Below the pieces are notes generated by a model that had not been told where the DNA came from, did not search any database, and was given only the letters and a program-made list of their open reading frames with translations. From Trichosphaerium sp. ATCC 40318 (lineage: Eukaryota; Discosea; Flabellinia; Trichosidae), in assembly GCA_038496445.1 (NCBI GenBank), contig JALMLS010000304.1:186001-250000 (forward strand): a DNA stretch of 64,000 nt, in the 5' to 3' direction. The stretch's first letter is position 1. The number at the start of each line of letters is the position of its first letter. Positions 42,001 to 53,426 of this stretch are shown piece by piece. A program made the translations under genes and the position numbers.

Positions 42001-43644
42001 TTAGTGTCTTAATCTCAACAGTATCCACAATGATATCTTTGGTGAACTCATCAATCTTCGTTTTTTTCTCATTTATTTCTTTTTCTGTTCCATGAAGAAT
42101 TAGATAGTCAATTCCGTATTCTTCGATATCAACATCCGTAAGGTATTCCTCCATAAAAGCAATTTTATACCCAGCGTAGCTAAACTAGGAAACCATTAAT
42201 TAACTCTTACTATTACAACATACGCACTTTTCTTGTTTGAATGACTTCTGCAAGTCTTTCTTCCACATACTGTGTAGCGGAATCTACCTCACTCTGGGCA
42301 AAACCTTACCGCCATTAGCTCGCAACAAACAAGAGTATCCATAATGCACCTTCTATCACTATATTGTCATTAAGCGTTTGCACGTGCACAGCAAACTTTG
42401 TATTTGCAGTTTCTAGCACAATGTTAAACAAAACCCATTAGAAACAAGTACCATAGAAACGAGAAACAGCCTCAACTTCTTGTTTGTTTGCTGCCAGAGT
42501 CGCTCCCACTAGCTTTGACTCAAAGTAGTCTTTAATACTCTTCCTTGCTTGTGCGACGTGTATTTTTGGTCCAGAGAGGAACAATACTGTGCTCTTTGAT
42601 TTGCAAGCGAGAGATACTCCTAGTTCGGTAGTTTAGAGGCGTCAGGTTCATCATATGTACCTTTATCTTGCAGAACTTGTTGTATCGTACGCTTATGAGG
42701 TAGTAGTCCATTCCCTGCTGATGCCGGATGAAGCTAATGTAGCTGTCATTTTAGAAGCCGCACAAATGTGCTTACTTTGATTGATGCTGTATCGTTCCCA
42801 ATATCCAAGATTAAATGTTGTCTACAATCGTTGACATCTTTCTTAAACCCAGATACAATCAATTCTCCTTTTGTACTTGTTATAACAACTGAGTACGTTT
42901 GTTCAAGCTTTTTTAAGCTACAATCAATACCATTAGGTGTAAACAAGTCAATGGGAATGTACTCACTCAAGGGAAGTATCTGTTGTACAATACTTGATAG
43001 CAGTTCCAAATTCCAATTGTGCTGGCAGTTTTTTCAAAAGAAACAATGTGTTGTGCTTTTCAATGTTCTTAGAGCGTATCTAATGCAATTTTAATCAGAT
43101 ACTATATGTACTATACGTACTGTACATCGGTACGAAGACCCGATGATCCTTTGTCTACCAAGCAAGTAAGAATGAAAGCAAAATACTATTTACATACTTT
43201 TCTTCAATATGAAAATCACGTGCTTGTGAAGACATCGCTTCCTTCGCCTTGAGTTTAAACACTTCCGACACTTGACTATCCATGTTAACACAGACACTCG
43301 ATTTGATAACAACAGTGTTCGTCAATACTTTTGCCACCTTTGAAGCCGCTAATACCGCCAGTAGGTTCTTTGAACACGTGTTTGAAAAGCGCACCTTGTC
43401 CTTGCTTAAAGTGAACGATGCACCCTTTGTTGTTTGCGTCAATTGATAGTATAGTTCCTTGTCAGTGTAAGAATCTCAAATCTCCAAAACGCTAACTTAC
43501 CCATCTTTACCATTTGTTCCTTGTCGTCGTTGTTTATGATTGTATGCGGATACCGCAAGGCTGATTTACCAACCTAGCGCTTTGATTAGATTAATTCAAC
43601 AATCGTGTCGTGTAGCAAATTATTTGGCTTACTTCGTTATCCAT
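39046..43644 (-). CDS. PARP14-like mono-ADP-ribosyltransferase B (KH, macro, WWE, ART)
   Basis: This tandem paralogue of the gene at 33613-38219 has the same exon layout. The start at 43644 gives MDNE, spliced to VGKSALRYPHTIINNDDKEQ. KH-like segments include the block LDIGNDTASIK with CSLKKLEQTYSVVITSTKGE (42780-42930, nearly identical to copy A) and a region at 42000-42150 (LILHGTEKEINEKK). The macro domain lies at about 40500-41040 (LALGGGRALFPIEFCCDTIV at about 40570-40620). WWE runs MQWQWKENDGTFVNYYET to YEVDFNKMTQRNTTTNKERT (about 40190-40440). The ART domain (39046-39655) has LFHGTRSNNPKEM, GFDVRYHRLANNGLLGKGIY, FAEKSEYSLG and the final RAYPHYLVTLNI. It is very similar to A in the ART exons and some KH exons, but diverged elsewhere. 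Confidence 0.77.
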
Positions 43645-43881
43645 TGAAGTGTTACAAGTGCTAAACAGATAATTTTGGGCGGAATCATAGTCAACCAATT
43701 TCAAAGAGTCTCTCAGAGATTTTCTTCAAAAACCTACAACTAAAACTCTTTGTAAGGGGCAAATACTTGTGAAGATACACCTAGAATTTAGTATTGCTAA
43801 ATAATAACCTTTGTAGATGGTATGAGCGAACAGTTCCGTGTAGTAAGAATTTTATTATTTTTGTCCCAGTCGTAGTTGTGG

Positions 43882-45086
43882 CTAGCCAGTGTACAAATAT
43901 GAATCGATGTCAAATTGAAATGGAGCTACGCCACAATTTATAGAGAAACTACCTTTACAATTAAAAAATCCGAGTATAGGACACCAGTCTGATATACTAT
44001 CAGCTAGAGGAGGAGCGCTATCTTTACTGAAAGCAATCCCTAATTTCTTTCCATTTTTTGTAAAAAACACCAACTCGTGCGTTAGATCTATCAAGAGTAC
44101 ATTGAGTGTTGCGATATAGAAAATGATAATTAGTACCTATACATACACCAATAGTGTCATTTGCACCATACCTAGGACCATAATGTTCTCCATGAGCTAA
44201 TTAAAACGTAAGTAAACCTCACAAGAACCAGAGTTGAAGAGAAGCGAGTAAAACAAAGATAGAAAAGTACCTTCGTATTTATTGTCTTGAGATCCTGGAA
44301 ATCTAAATCCATCGTCCCCATGATATCCTACACTAGGAAATACATCGGGTGTAAACCTTACCAGTAGTCAGTAGAGTATAAGCGATATGGCAAGTCAACT
44401 TTAAAGCTCAAAAACGAACCATCCTGGCATCATTGGACGATTATCATATCCTGTAGCGTTTGTAAACCCTGCAGCACCAGAACCAACACATACGGAGTGA
44501 CTAAGACAATAAGTAAATAAATAAAATGTTCATATTGTTGCAGTCATGATACGTACTCATGGACTTGAGCGTTGTAAGGTATCATATTTTCTCCAATCGT
44601 TACTGGAAAAAAACAATTAATTTACTTGCACCCTATAGCCTACATCCAAAATAATTCCTTTCACTAACCTTCGTAGTACTTAACAAGTACTTGAGAACCT
44701 GGCATACGTCTATATCTTGGTGGTGGACTAATTTGACACGTGTCAACACGAATTATTTGAGAAAACCAAAGAACATGTTTGGTAGCTGCTTCAAGTCAAC
44801 GTACCCGACAGCTTGTATTGTGAGGTAGTCCATATGTCCTGTACCAAGCTCATACCATCGTATACCATTTACATCACTTTTAGTGAAACGTAATTTTTGG
44901 TTTGGACCCATCATTGTATGTGGAAGGAATCGTAGAGTCCTGGCTTGTTCTTGCACTAGAAATAACGTTTGTTTTTGCTTTCTTTGTTTTGGCTGAATTT
45001 TTTTTGATTGGGTAAATGGCGTACTTATTGTTGTTAATCGGTATAAATGCTTCCAACAAGGCAGTTGACGCGCTAATTAACAGCAT
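43882..45086 (-). CDS. SPRY-domain protein with hydrophobic N-terminus
   Basis: The start at 45086 gives MLLISASTALLEAFIPINNN, a short hydrophobic stretch that may be a signal or an anchor, followed by a Lys/Ser-rich segment. An N-terminal beta-rich domain comes next (TLRFLPHTMMGPNQKLRFTK ... DVNGIRWYELGTGHMDYLTI). The SPRY domain is made by several short exons: SVCVGSGAAGFTNATGYDNR, GYHGDDGFRFPGSQDNKYEA, HGEHYGPRYGANDTIGVCI, then DLTHELVFFTKNGKKLGIAF and CGVAPFQFDIDSYLYTG at 43882. The YHGDDG, GPxYGxxDTIG and FFTKNGKKLGIAF motifs match the SPRY fold of RanBPM and related proteins. SPRY domains bind peptides, often in ubiquitin-ligase adaptors, but no partner domain (LisH, CTLH, RING) is visible here. 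Confidence 0.7.
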
Positions 45087-45729
45087 TAGAAGTCATTCTT
45101 AATTTCGTGACAATTTGTTTTTTTTGAAATATTGTGTGGTGTGATGCACAAAGTGTTAGTGTTGTTGTGGGATAAATGGGAAATAAAATAGATGCGTACT
45201 GAACTGTTTCGGAACCTTTATCCACAAATCAAGATATAAGTACTTCCAGGCAATTTTACGTCTCTTCAAAGGGGAATTAAGCAATAAAAGACCGCGTTTA
45301 GAATCATACCTGACTATCTACTTTTCGCCAGCTCTTACATACACTCAACGCACTGAAAACATCCTTAGGATCACCTGAGATACTTAATTACAGAATTGAA
45401 TAACGCTAGTACAAGAATTTGCATTATTTTCTTACAAAACCATCAAAACAATTAACTCTTAACTCAGCGCTATACATTAAGAACATTCACGCTAATAAAC
45501 AAATCTAGGTAGAAAATCTCGAAATTTAAGCAAAAAGATGTTGTCGCTTTTGACTGTAGCGTACACATTAAATAAATAACAGCCCATAACTCTGCAGGCA
45601 TTTGTTCCATTTTTTTTTGAGCCGTTACACTTTGTGTAAGCCAGTATTTTTTGAAACAAATCGTAAGTCATAGTTGACTTAGTGAACATAAATTTGATAA
45701 ACAAAAAAAAATGATGTTCAAAAAGATGT
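45087..45729. other. Intergenic region
   Basis: No supported gene. A 70-codon minus-strand frame (45492-45704) has no recognisable motif. Confidence 0.35.
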
Positions 45730-46859
45730 TTAGTCGGTTACATTGCCAAGACGACTTTTCCGTAAGGTAAACTCTGAAGAACTCCAGGTGTCGCCGAAGG
45801 ACTCTCTTTTGGGTTCTATTGGAGTGAAGGTTTTGATCATATTAAAGAATAAAGCTGCTGACATTCCTGCTAAAGGACATGCAGTGATATAAACTACCAT
45901 CCATCTAATGTCGCCAAAAGCTGTAGCAGTGCCTAGTGCATAGTTAATAAGGTACATGAGATTATGTTTATCCTAGCCTTTGAATAAATGGACAATTGAT
46001 GGCCCAATACTGACAGCAGGATTAAAAACTGCTCCGGATACATTTCCTGTCGAAATGTTATTACTACAAACAGTGCTAGGTATTTCTTACCAAATGTAAG
46101 GGCGCCAGTTAGCACTGTTAGACCTATTGCAAATCCATAGAATGTATTTGGTTGTACTCGTTCCTCTGTAGCACAATGAAGAACAGCAGAAGCTAGCACA
46201 AAAGTCCACAAGTACTCAACGACAAACACCTAAACAAAACATTGACTTTTTGCTTTTGAACTTTGCACGTACATGATACCACTTGAAACTTGCTGAAGGA
46301 CCAGGAGCAAAAGTAAAGTCAAAGAGTCCCCAAACTACCTACACCAAAAATAGTCTCTTTTAGCGTCCAAAAAAGAACCATGTTTCCAAAAAAATCACGT
46401 GATCACTCGTACCAGTGCAGCACATAAAGCGCCAAGTATTTGTGTGATAACATACGCAATTGCGTCAAACCTGGACATTTTACTCCTTGAAAAAACAGCG
46501 ATAGTAACAGCAGGGTTATAGTGCGCTAAAGTATGAAAGGTAAACGAACAATAATATTACAAGATTAAAACAGGCAAGAATTATCAATTATCTTTTCCAA
46601 AACATACCTCCTGATGCCCAACCACCAGTGAACACAAGAAGAACTAATGTAAAGCCAATTCTAACGGAAACAAAATAAACTAATGTCACGTGGAAAATAA
46701 AGTCCAAAACTTAATGAATACGCACGCAAAAGGTGGAAAGAAACCATCTACAGCTCCTTTTGCTGAAAGGGCGCCAGAACAACCAATAGCGAAGACAAGA
46801 AAGAAAGTGCCAAAGAACTCAACGCTCCAAGCAATTGGACTAAACTCAAACCTACCCAT
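45730..46859 (-). CDS. Aquaporin/MIP-family channel with a non-Arg second NPA loop
   Basis: This is a membrane channel for water or small solutes. The start at 46859 (MGRFEFSPIAWSVEFFGTFF) is chosen because the next frame upstream does not splice in phase. The six-helix plan is visible: helix 1 (VEFFGTFFLVFAIGCSGALS), helix 2 IGFTLVLLVFTGGWASG, first half-helix LAHYNPAVTIAVFSRSK, helix 3 DAIAYVITQILGALCAALVV, helix 4 FVVEYLWTFVLASAVLHCAT, helix 5 YGFAIGLTVLTGALTFG, second half-helix GAVFNPAVSIGPSIV (about 45995-46045) and helix 6 WMVVYITACPLAGMSAALFF. Both NPA boxes are intact. The residue after the second box is Val (NPAVS) where most aquaporins have Arg, so the selectivity filter is unusual. 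About six introns. Confidence 0.8.
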
Positions 46860-47096
46860 ATCGAGTATACCTCTAAAAAGATTTCAAAAACAAAAAAAAC
46901 CAACCAGACAGTCAATGGGTTTCTAAGGCGCCTATTAAAGCTTGTCATACAATAGTGAGTGTCAATATGCATGCGATCTATATTGATCCATGTGAGGCTT
47001 ACAGTGCGCGAAAGAACCTCACGTGCTTGAACCAAGTAAAAACGGAACATATAGAAAAATTTGTATTGTTTCATTTTTTTTTAAACCACATGTGGG

Positions 47097-50000
47097 TTAT
47101 AGTAGCGTCTCAGTTAATAAACCATCTTTTGTAGAAGGTTTTACAAAAATAAATCGATCATTATTAGTCAAAACAACTTTCTCCATACGAAGTGCTTTAA
47201 TCTACAAAAAAACCCAACATCAGCTCATATTTTTGTTCAAAGTTGATAAGACTTTTGCAACGTACCTCGAATCTAGGAAAGCTTAATCGTCCTACGTATA
47301 GAGGTACCAAGTTATGTTCAATAATATGGTCTGACTTTGGATTGATTTTGAAGAAAGTCTTTGTATTACCAGCAACAAGAAATCCTGTAGTATCTGTAAC
47401 AGATAACGCAAAGTCTTGTATTGTGTTTGTATTGTTTGTGATTATAACCTTATGAGGAAGAAGTTGTCCAACAATAGCAGATTCAGGAGTAACTTACATA
47501 GAGTTAAGGGGTAGAAACGTAGAGGTAAGCGAGAGAACGCACTACTTGTAAGAAACGAGAAAAAAAAGAAAAAAATTGGAAATGCTTTTTGTTCTTTGGA
47601 TACTGATCTTCTTTTCGAATAGAGCATCACGGATAGATAACTTTGGAACTTGAACTGTTGTTGTTGTAGAATACTGAGCACCAACTCTATTTTAACAAAC
47701 AAGTAAGTAAATGACAAAAACAATTGAATAAAGAAAACCTAACCTCTTCCACTTTATATCAACAGAACCAAAAGACCAAATTCCCAAACAAAGAGCGTTT
47801 ATCTGAAACCATGAACTATGTTTCTCATTCTTTTTAAGTGTTATATCCGTCTCACACGTATTTGTATTTGCAGTTACTTCGGCAACAGGCCTAAAGAGAC
47901 ATAAACAATTGCTCAAAAGCTTTTTTTGAACAAAGGAAAAACCAACTGTAAACACGCACGTGTGCGCACTCGTTTCTGCCTAATATTAACGTCAGTTGCA
48001 TGAACAATACTGTAGCTATACGTACAACTCTGAATGTATTATTTAGAATTTGAATAGAGTCCTGTGAACATATTTCAGTCCACAACAAAAATGGTTCACG
48101 AATAGGAACTAATCCTGCCAATGGCTGTTTAATCAAATGACAATCAGATGTGAAATAATCAAAACGACATAAAAATGCAGGTTTAACAGCAATAGTTATG
48201 TCCTTAATAAAAGAAGCTTTATACGTTTCTGTAGAATACGCCACCTTTAAAGAAAAGTCAGAACCAAAAAAAAATCTCTAAGGACAAACACTTACTTTTA
48301 AAGAAAGCGTTAGCTCTTTAGCTTCTTGCTTGGCATGGAAGAAAATAGGTAGTGTCAGCGATGCTCCAGCTTCTATGGAAGGTATTATAGCTTCTTTGAC
48401 AGGACCAGAATCAGGGTCATCAACAAAGCAGTATGGTCCTAAGTGGTGGTCAATCTTCAAAAAACCTCTCAGACAAAAAAGTGTACCTTTTAGTGGCAGA
48501 AAAGTTATAGTGCCGCCTTTGACAGGATCTTCTTGATTTTCAAGACACATCTCAATTTTATAATACTCATTCACAAACGCACATGGTTCATGTTTAACAG
48601 TAAATGTTAATTTTGGCTCGTGTTCTTGAATCCTTTAAAAAAAACAAGGTTAATACAACAAAATTTATATATGTTAACGTACGTCATTTGGCGTCTCTCA
48701 CTGAACCTTGTTTTCTGGTATAATGCTTTATCAGGTTCTTCAGGCCATGTGTCAACTTTACACCTTAAGAAAATTGTGTTCGGTCCTTCTCCCCAGCGCA
48801 AACAAACTTCCGTACACTTAAAGAATAGAATAAGCAAACCATAAAAAAAAGCACATGTATGACTTTTCAGATTTTTACCTTCAATTCACACTGCAATGGC
48901 GCATTGAACGATAGTTTAATAGTACGTGTTTGATTAGGTTTGAACGAAAGTACATCGCCATCAGTAATCTCTTGGTTGCATCCTGGAACATGACGTTATT
49001 AGTACAAACCTGAAAAAGTTTATGTACCTTCTTCATTAAAAGAAACTAAAAGAGCTGAAAATGTAGTCGCCATTGGTAGATTTATATTCAAGTATACATT
49101 CATACTAATTGGTGAATGTGCAGAAGCACTAGCCTCAATAAATTGTACACAACATAGCACTAAAATAACAAGTCAGCAAATCCATTACCATTTCAAAAAA
49201 AAAATCTAAAAAGGGTACATCGTGAATCGTTGTATCCAAAATCAGCATAGACAGGTTCTGTGAAATTAGCATAAGTAAGAAGCCCAGCAACGCTTTTTTG
49301 AACATCACACTTCTTATCTTTACTCAACCCCATTTCTAATAAAACGTCAACAGACAAAAAACTTTTGCTAAAAGTACCCTTTTGAAGTAGTGTGAATGAA
49401 GTAGTTATTTGATCGCTTAATGACTCCAGGTGTTGTGCACATTGAATCTTATAATTAAGAAGGTTTGCAACAATAGCATACCATCCTTTTTCAGTATATT
49501 GAAGTATAGCATCATCAAGATACCTATCACAAAAATTATTCAAAAAAAAAGAGAACCAGTTCATACTTCTGAGCTTCTTCGTATTTCTCGCCTTCGAAGT
49601 ATTCTTTACCAATATCTGTACCAAGCCATAGTACCATTCTCTCATTCAAACCACCTACTTTATACATACTATGAGCCCTATAGAACGTCAACAACAACGA
49701 TGACAACAACGATGTTAAAAAAAGAAGGAAACAGAACACATACCTCAACAAAAGCTCCACAATATTTTGATGATGCTCGTATTGCAATTCCTAAAATACG
49801 TCATACCCAGCAACCACAATATCATGATTTCAAGTACCTGCGCAACTGAAATTTTATAGTCATCGTATTCAGGAGTCTTCTCAACACCCAACGGATGATC
49901 ACCAGCAATAGGAGAAATAGCTTGGCCAACCCACCTAAAAAAAGGTTGGTGCGTTGCTTAAACAATATATCTATGCATACGCTTGTTTATCCATATTTAT

Positions 50001-51826
50001 ACTTGTAGGTGCATAAGGTAATAGTTTACCGAGTGCAGTAATTGCTTTAACATCTCCATCGTCCTTCAGAGGCTACGATACATCAATAAGTATTGACAAG
50101 ATGTAAAGTTGGCACGTACAAGGCATAAATGAGTGTATGATTCACGTCTTTTCGCTATAGTACTTGCTGCCATTTTAAAGTAGAATCCAGGATGCCTCCA
50201 ACCTTTTGCACTTGATGTGATAAGCTTCTTGAAATGTTGAAGCAATTCACCAAATGTTTGATACCTGATAAACATTAGATGGCACGTGATGCAAAAAAAA
50301 ATTTAACATACTGTAAACTCTTCCAGGCGTGATGTTGAAACATCAGTTTAGGCTCCATTACTATTTCTGTAAAATGCTTTGTATGCTTACTAAATTGTCC
50401 TAAAGCATCACCAAGATTTCCTTTATCCATTAACAACATACATAGCTTAAATAAATGTAAGCTAAAAGGAGAACTGTGGCGTAAAAAAAAGATGAACCTT
50501 AAAATTGATAAAATCAGCCATAATTCGTATATCTTGATTGAGAGTTGTAAGTTTGATATCTGAAATATATTCGTAGCTATGGTTATAAAATCTTGTTGTT
50601 AAGGTTAATTATAATATTGTGATTGCGTTAAAAATAGTAATAAAGGTGTATGTATGGATACTTGAGCGCTGTTTTTGAATCACGTCGAAATTCAGCAAAA
50701 AAAGCAGCTTTGAAAGAGTGCCGCGTATACAAGTGCAATTGCTTGTTCAAACGCTCCTTGAAACGCTTAACTGCACGCTCTTCTTCTTTGTAATAATCAC
50801 AAGCGTGCTTGGTCAAAAATTTCTCCAACCTAGCACAACGTATGAGTTGACAAAAAAAAAAACAGATTAATGTAAAAACTAACCTTCGTGTAGAGTTTGG
50901 GACATCAGACGACGTGAATGTAAAGAAAGATTTTGCGTCAATATCAGCACGCTTGCGCAAAGCCGATAACTTCTCAGCTGAGTCTTTAGCTGCACCATTC
51001 TCCTCTACAAAGCTGTTAAAAACAAAAATAAAAACTCAAACAAAAATCATGTTCTTACCTGCATCCTCGGTAGGACACAAATGAACAAGAACTATCTTCA
51101 TAGCTTTACCGCGCATATTTTCTCTAAACCAAGCGTTAATTCAGGAATGACAGTCATTTTAAAGAAAAACCAATAAGACATTCCACAAACTGTAGGCGTT
51201 TTATCAACGTGACATACCTTACAGCTTCGACATAGAATGCTACATCATTTTCTTTAGAGTTCCAATCCTAAACCACGTGGTTTAGCTTTTAAGATTATAG
51301 TACGTTCTATGAGGCTCAAAAATGGTTGTTTTTAGCGTAATTAGGCGTAAAACAAAAAAGTAAGTACGCACTTTGTCATTGGTGTCTTTTGTAAAAAATA
51401 TGGCTACTACTGATGGTACGCTGTTACAGTGGCGATACCTAATTAATGTGGGATTATTGTCACGTTACATGATTTCTTACATCCAGTTCGCTTGGAGAAT
51501 GCCTGTTTTATAGTGAATACAGTGTTTAAGAAGCTTAGAGAGTTAAATCATCAAAAAGTGCGTACTTTTAATTGTATAATCCTCGTAGGTTGTTCTACGC
51601 TCTCTAAAGAACGTTTGAAACACGTTTTGGCAACTATTGTAACGTACTTTCTTTTTGCCACAGTTTCGCCATTCGCAATGTTAATCAGGCGCAAGCACTT
51701 CACGTCAAAGCCATATACCTTAGTGGTGGTAATATTACTCTCAATTGCTGAAAATAAATCCCTTGCGCCCATTAACGCAACCACCGGCACAGGTGGTTCC
51801 CGTAGTTCCTTCGGGTAAGCGTTCAT
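47097..51826 (-). CDS. TRAPPC11-like TRAPP complex subunit
   Basis: This is a large tethering-complex subunit acting in ER-Golgi trafficking. The start at 51826 gives MNAYPKELREPPVPVVALMG, the usual beginning of TRAPPC11 orthologues. RYRHCNSVPSVVAIFFTKDT (about 51400) follows, and the Foie-gras region (about 50900-50640): KFLTKHACDYYKEEERAVKR, HSFKAAFFAEFRRDSKTALK. The alpha-solenoid continues with EYFEGEKYEEAQKYFD and RYLDDAILQYTEKGWYAIVA (about 49590-49530 and 49470-49520). Gryzun-type beta-rich exons occupy 47100-49100 (for example LPIFFHAKQEAKELTLSLK, VEIEMCLENQED-like). The end is LLTETLL at 47097, after NPKSDHIIEHNLVPLYVGRL. About twenty short introns. Domain order and length agree with the family. 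Confidence 0.8.
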
Positions 51827-52297
51827 GGCTGAGAAATGTCACTAGCACAACGACCTCCTGTATCCTTAACGTAGTGCCGCTACGAAACAGACCAGTCAAC
51901 GTGGTTAACTAACGCGATAAGCTATCCAACACGTCGAAAGTTTTTGTACAAAAGTCAAACAAAAATAACTCATTGGGCAATCAGCTTGTTATTACACCTT
52001 ACAGCGAAACGGACGGATGTACCTGATCGTCTGAGTGCATTGTGCCTTTTCCATCAAGTTCGAGCCAGTGTACATCAAGTATTGCAAAAAGAATGTAGAA
52101 ATCGTTATTTATTCATTCTACATAGCCTTGGATGGCTTTTGGCGTGGTTCAGCGGTTTTTATATCGCTCTTTTAAAATCCTTCTTCTTAATGCAACTCTT
52201 GTCTAGCACGTGCGATATGGCCATCATCTCTAGTAACGTAACGCTGCGCTTACGCCGACGGCCGTTATGGTTTGAATACCCTCTTTGAATACCAGAT
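51827..52297 (+). other. Intergenic region with a possible ORF (51944-52288)
   Basis: A 114-codon plus-strand frame has two hydrophobic stretches (LGWLLAWFSGFYIALLKSFF), but its 3' end abuts the opposite-strand HEAT-like gene and no family is recognised. The region mainly separates TRAPPC11 from that gene. No tRNA fold could be supported. Confidence 0.25.
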
Positions 52298-52787
52298 TTA
52301 GAGTATATTCCATTTTCCAGTGCGGCGCCATGAGTTAATAGCGCGGCGAGCCTGTCGTTTGACCTACATGATGAGTTAAGCGTTTAAAAATATGTAACAT
52401 TAGAAAATCCTTACCTTCTTGTCACTGTCATTCCAGAACGAATTAATTGCGTCAATGACTTCCTAAAAATCATGTTACGGCAATGCACGGTATTTCGGGT
52501 TTAAAAAAGCGTACGAGTTCGCGGTGTTTTGGGGAACCATCACATAACGAATGGAGCACCTGATACCGCACCAGTGGGTTTGGGTCGTTAGTCATCTGCA
52601 ATATTCTGTCCCACAAGGCGTCGATATCGCGTTTTACATGGCAGGGACTAAGAAAATCAATAAGGGATAACTATTTATCGTTAACATACCACATTTCCCT
52701 CAAAGCGTCTCTACGGGTTTTCCAGTTGTCGCTTTGTGTCGCTTCAATTATTTCTAGTACTTGTTGGGTAGGGAATTCGAGTGTCAT
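52298..52787 (-). CDS. Small HEAT/ARM-repeat protein
   Basis: The start at 52787 gives MTLEFPTQQVLEIIEATQSD; after NWKTRRDALREM and an intron it continues CPCHVKRDIDALWDRILQMT, NDPNPLVRYQVLHSLCDGSP with KHRE, then EVIDAINSFWNDSDKK and, after a last intron, VKRQARRAINSWRRTGKWNI ending Leu at 52298. Spaced NDPNPLVR-type helices and the LHSLCDGSP motif give a short HEAT-like solenoid of about 125-135 residues. I recognise the 'HxLCDGSP ... RTGKWNIL' pattern as a widespread eukaryotic small HEAT protein without a settled function. Its start faces the 53 kb intergenic region. Three or four introns of about 50-80 nt. Confidence 0.65.
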
Positions 52788-53426
52788 TGCGTTTGGGTTG
52801 TTTAAATTGAAAATGAATTTAAAAAAGTGTCAAATTAAGTCACATTTGGACTTCCGTTCAGTTAATTTCTGGTCACTTTAATAGCTATTAAAGTCATTCA
52901 AATAATTACGGTCGCGGGAATAAACTGAGCATGTACGAAACGCAAACAACTTGAGAAAAAATTTAGATGGTGTAGTGAATGCCACGTGGAACTTTTTCTC
53001 TTAGCGAATGTTATTATTTATTTATCAAAATAATTTTAGCAAACTTTATTTAAACGTATAGCGAATGTTACTATTTATTTATCAAAATAATTTTACCAAA
53101 CTTTATTTAAACGTATTAGCTAGTGGTATTATCATGCCAAATAAATACAAACCTGTTATGTGATGTGCAATCAAATCCTTTTTTTTTCTTGTTTTTTACA
53201 AGCCTTTCGTATAATTTTCGTAAGCGATTAACTAGTTTTCGTTTATGCTAGTGGTATGAAATTAATGGCTTGGGTGGCTTTTCAGTTGCGACAAAACTCA
53301 GCTTTTCAGCTTACGCACTAAACCCTTCATACATTTACGGCCTTCGTAAAGCAAGATTAGTCCCTGGCGTCAACAAAAATCTCAGGAGTAAAAAAAAAAA
53401 GGTGTTAAACGTTACAAGCTGATTAT
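52788..53426. other. Intergenic region with a 57-bp tandem duplication
   Basis: A/T-rich, with no supported frame. CCACGTGGAAC lies at about 52981. A direct duplication at 53002-53115 is listed separately. Confidence 0.4.
53002..53115. repeat. 57-bp direct tandem duplication (two copies)
   Basis: The unit begins TAGCGAATGTTA and ends CTTTATTTAAACGTA. Copies at 53002-53058 and 53059-53115 differ at only about two positions (TTATT/TTACT, TTAGC/TTACC). Confidence 0.85.

Noticed and set aside
52140-52180. TGGTTCAGCGGT as a possible tRNA D-arm
   Set aside because: No matching anticodon or T-arm at the right spacing was found.
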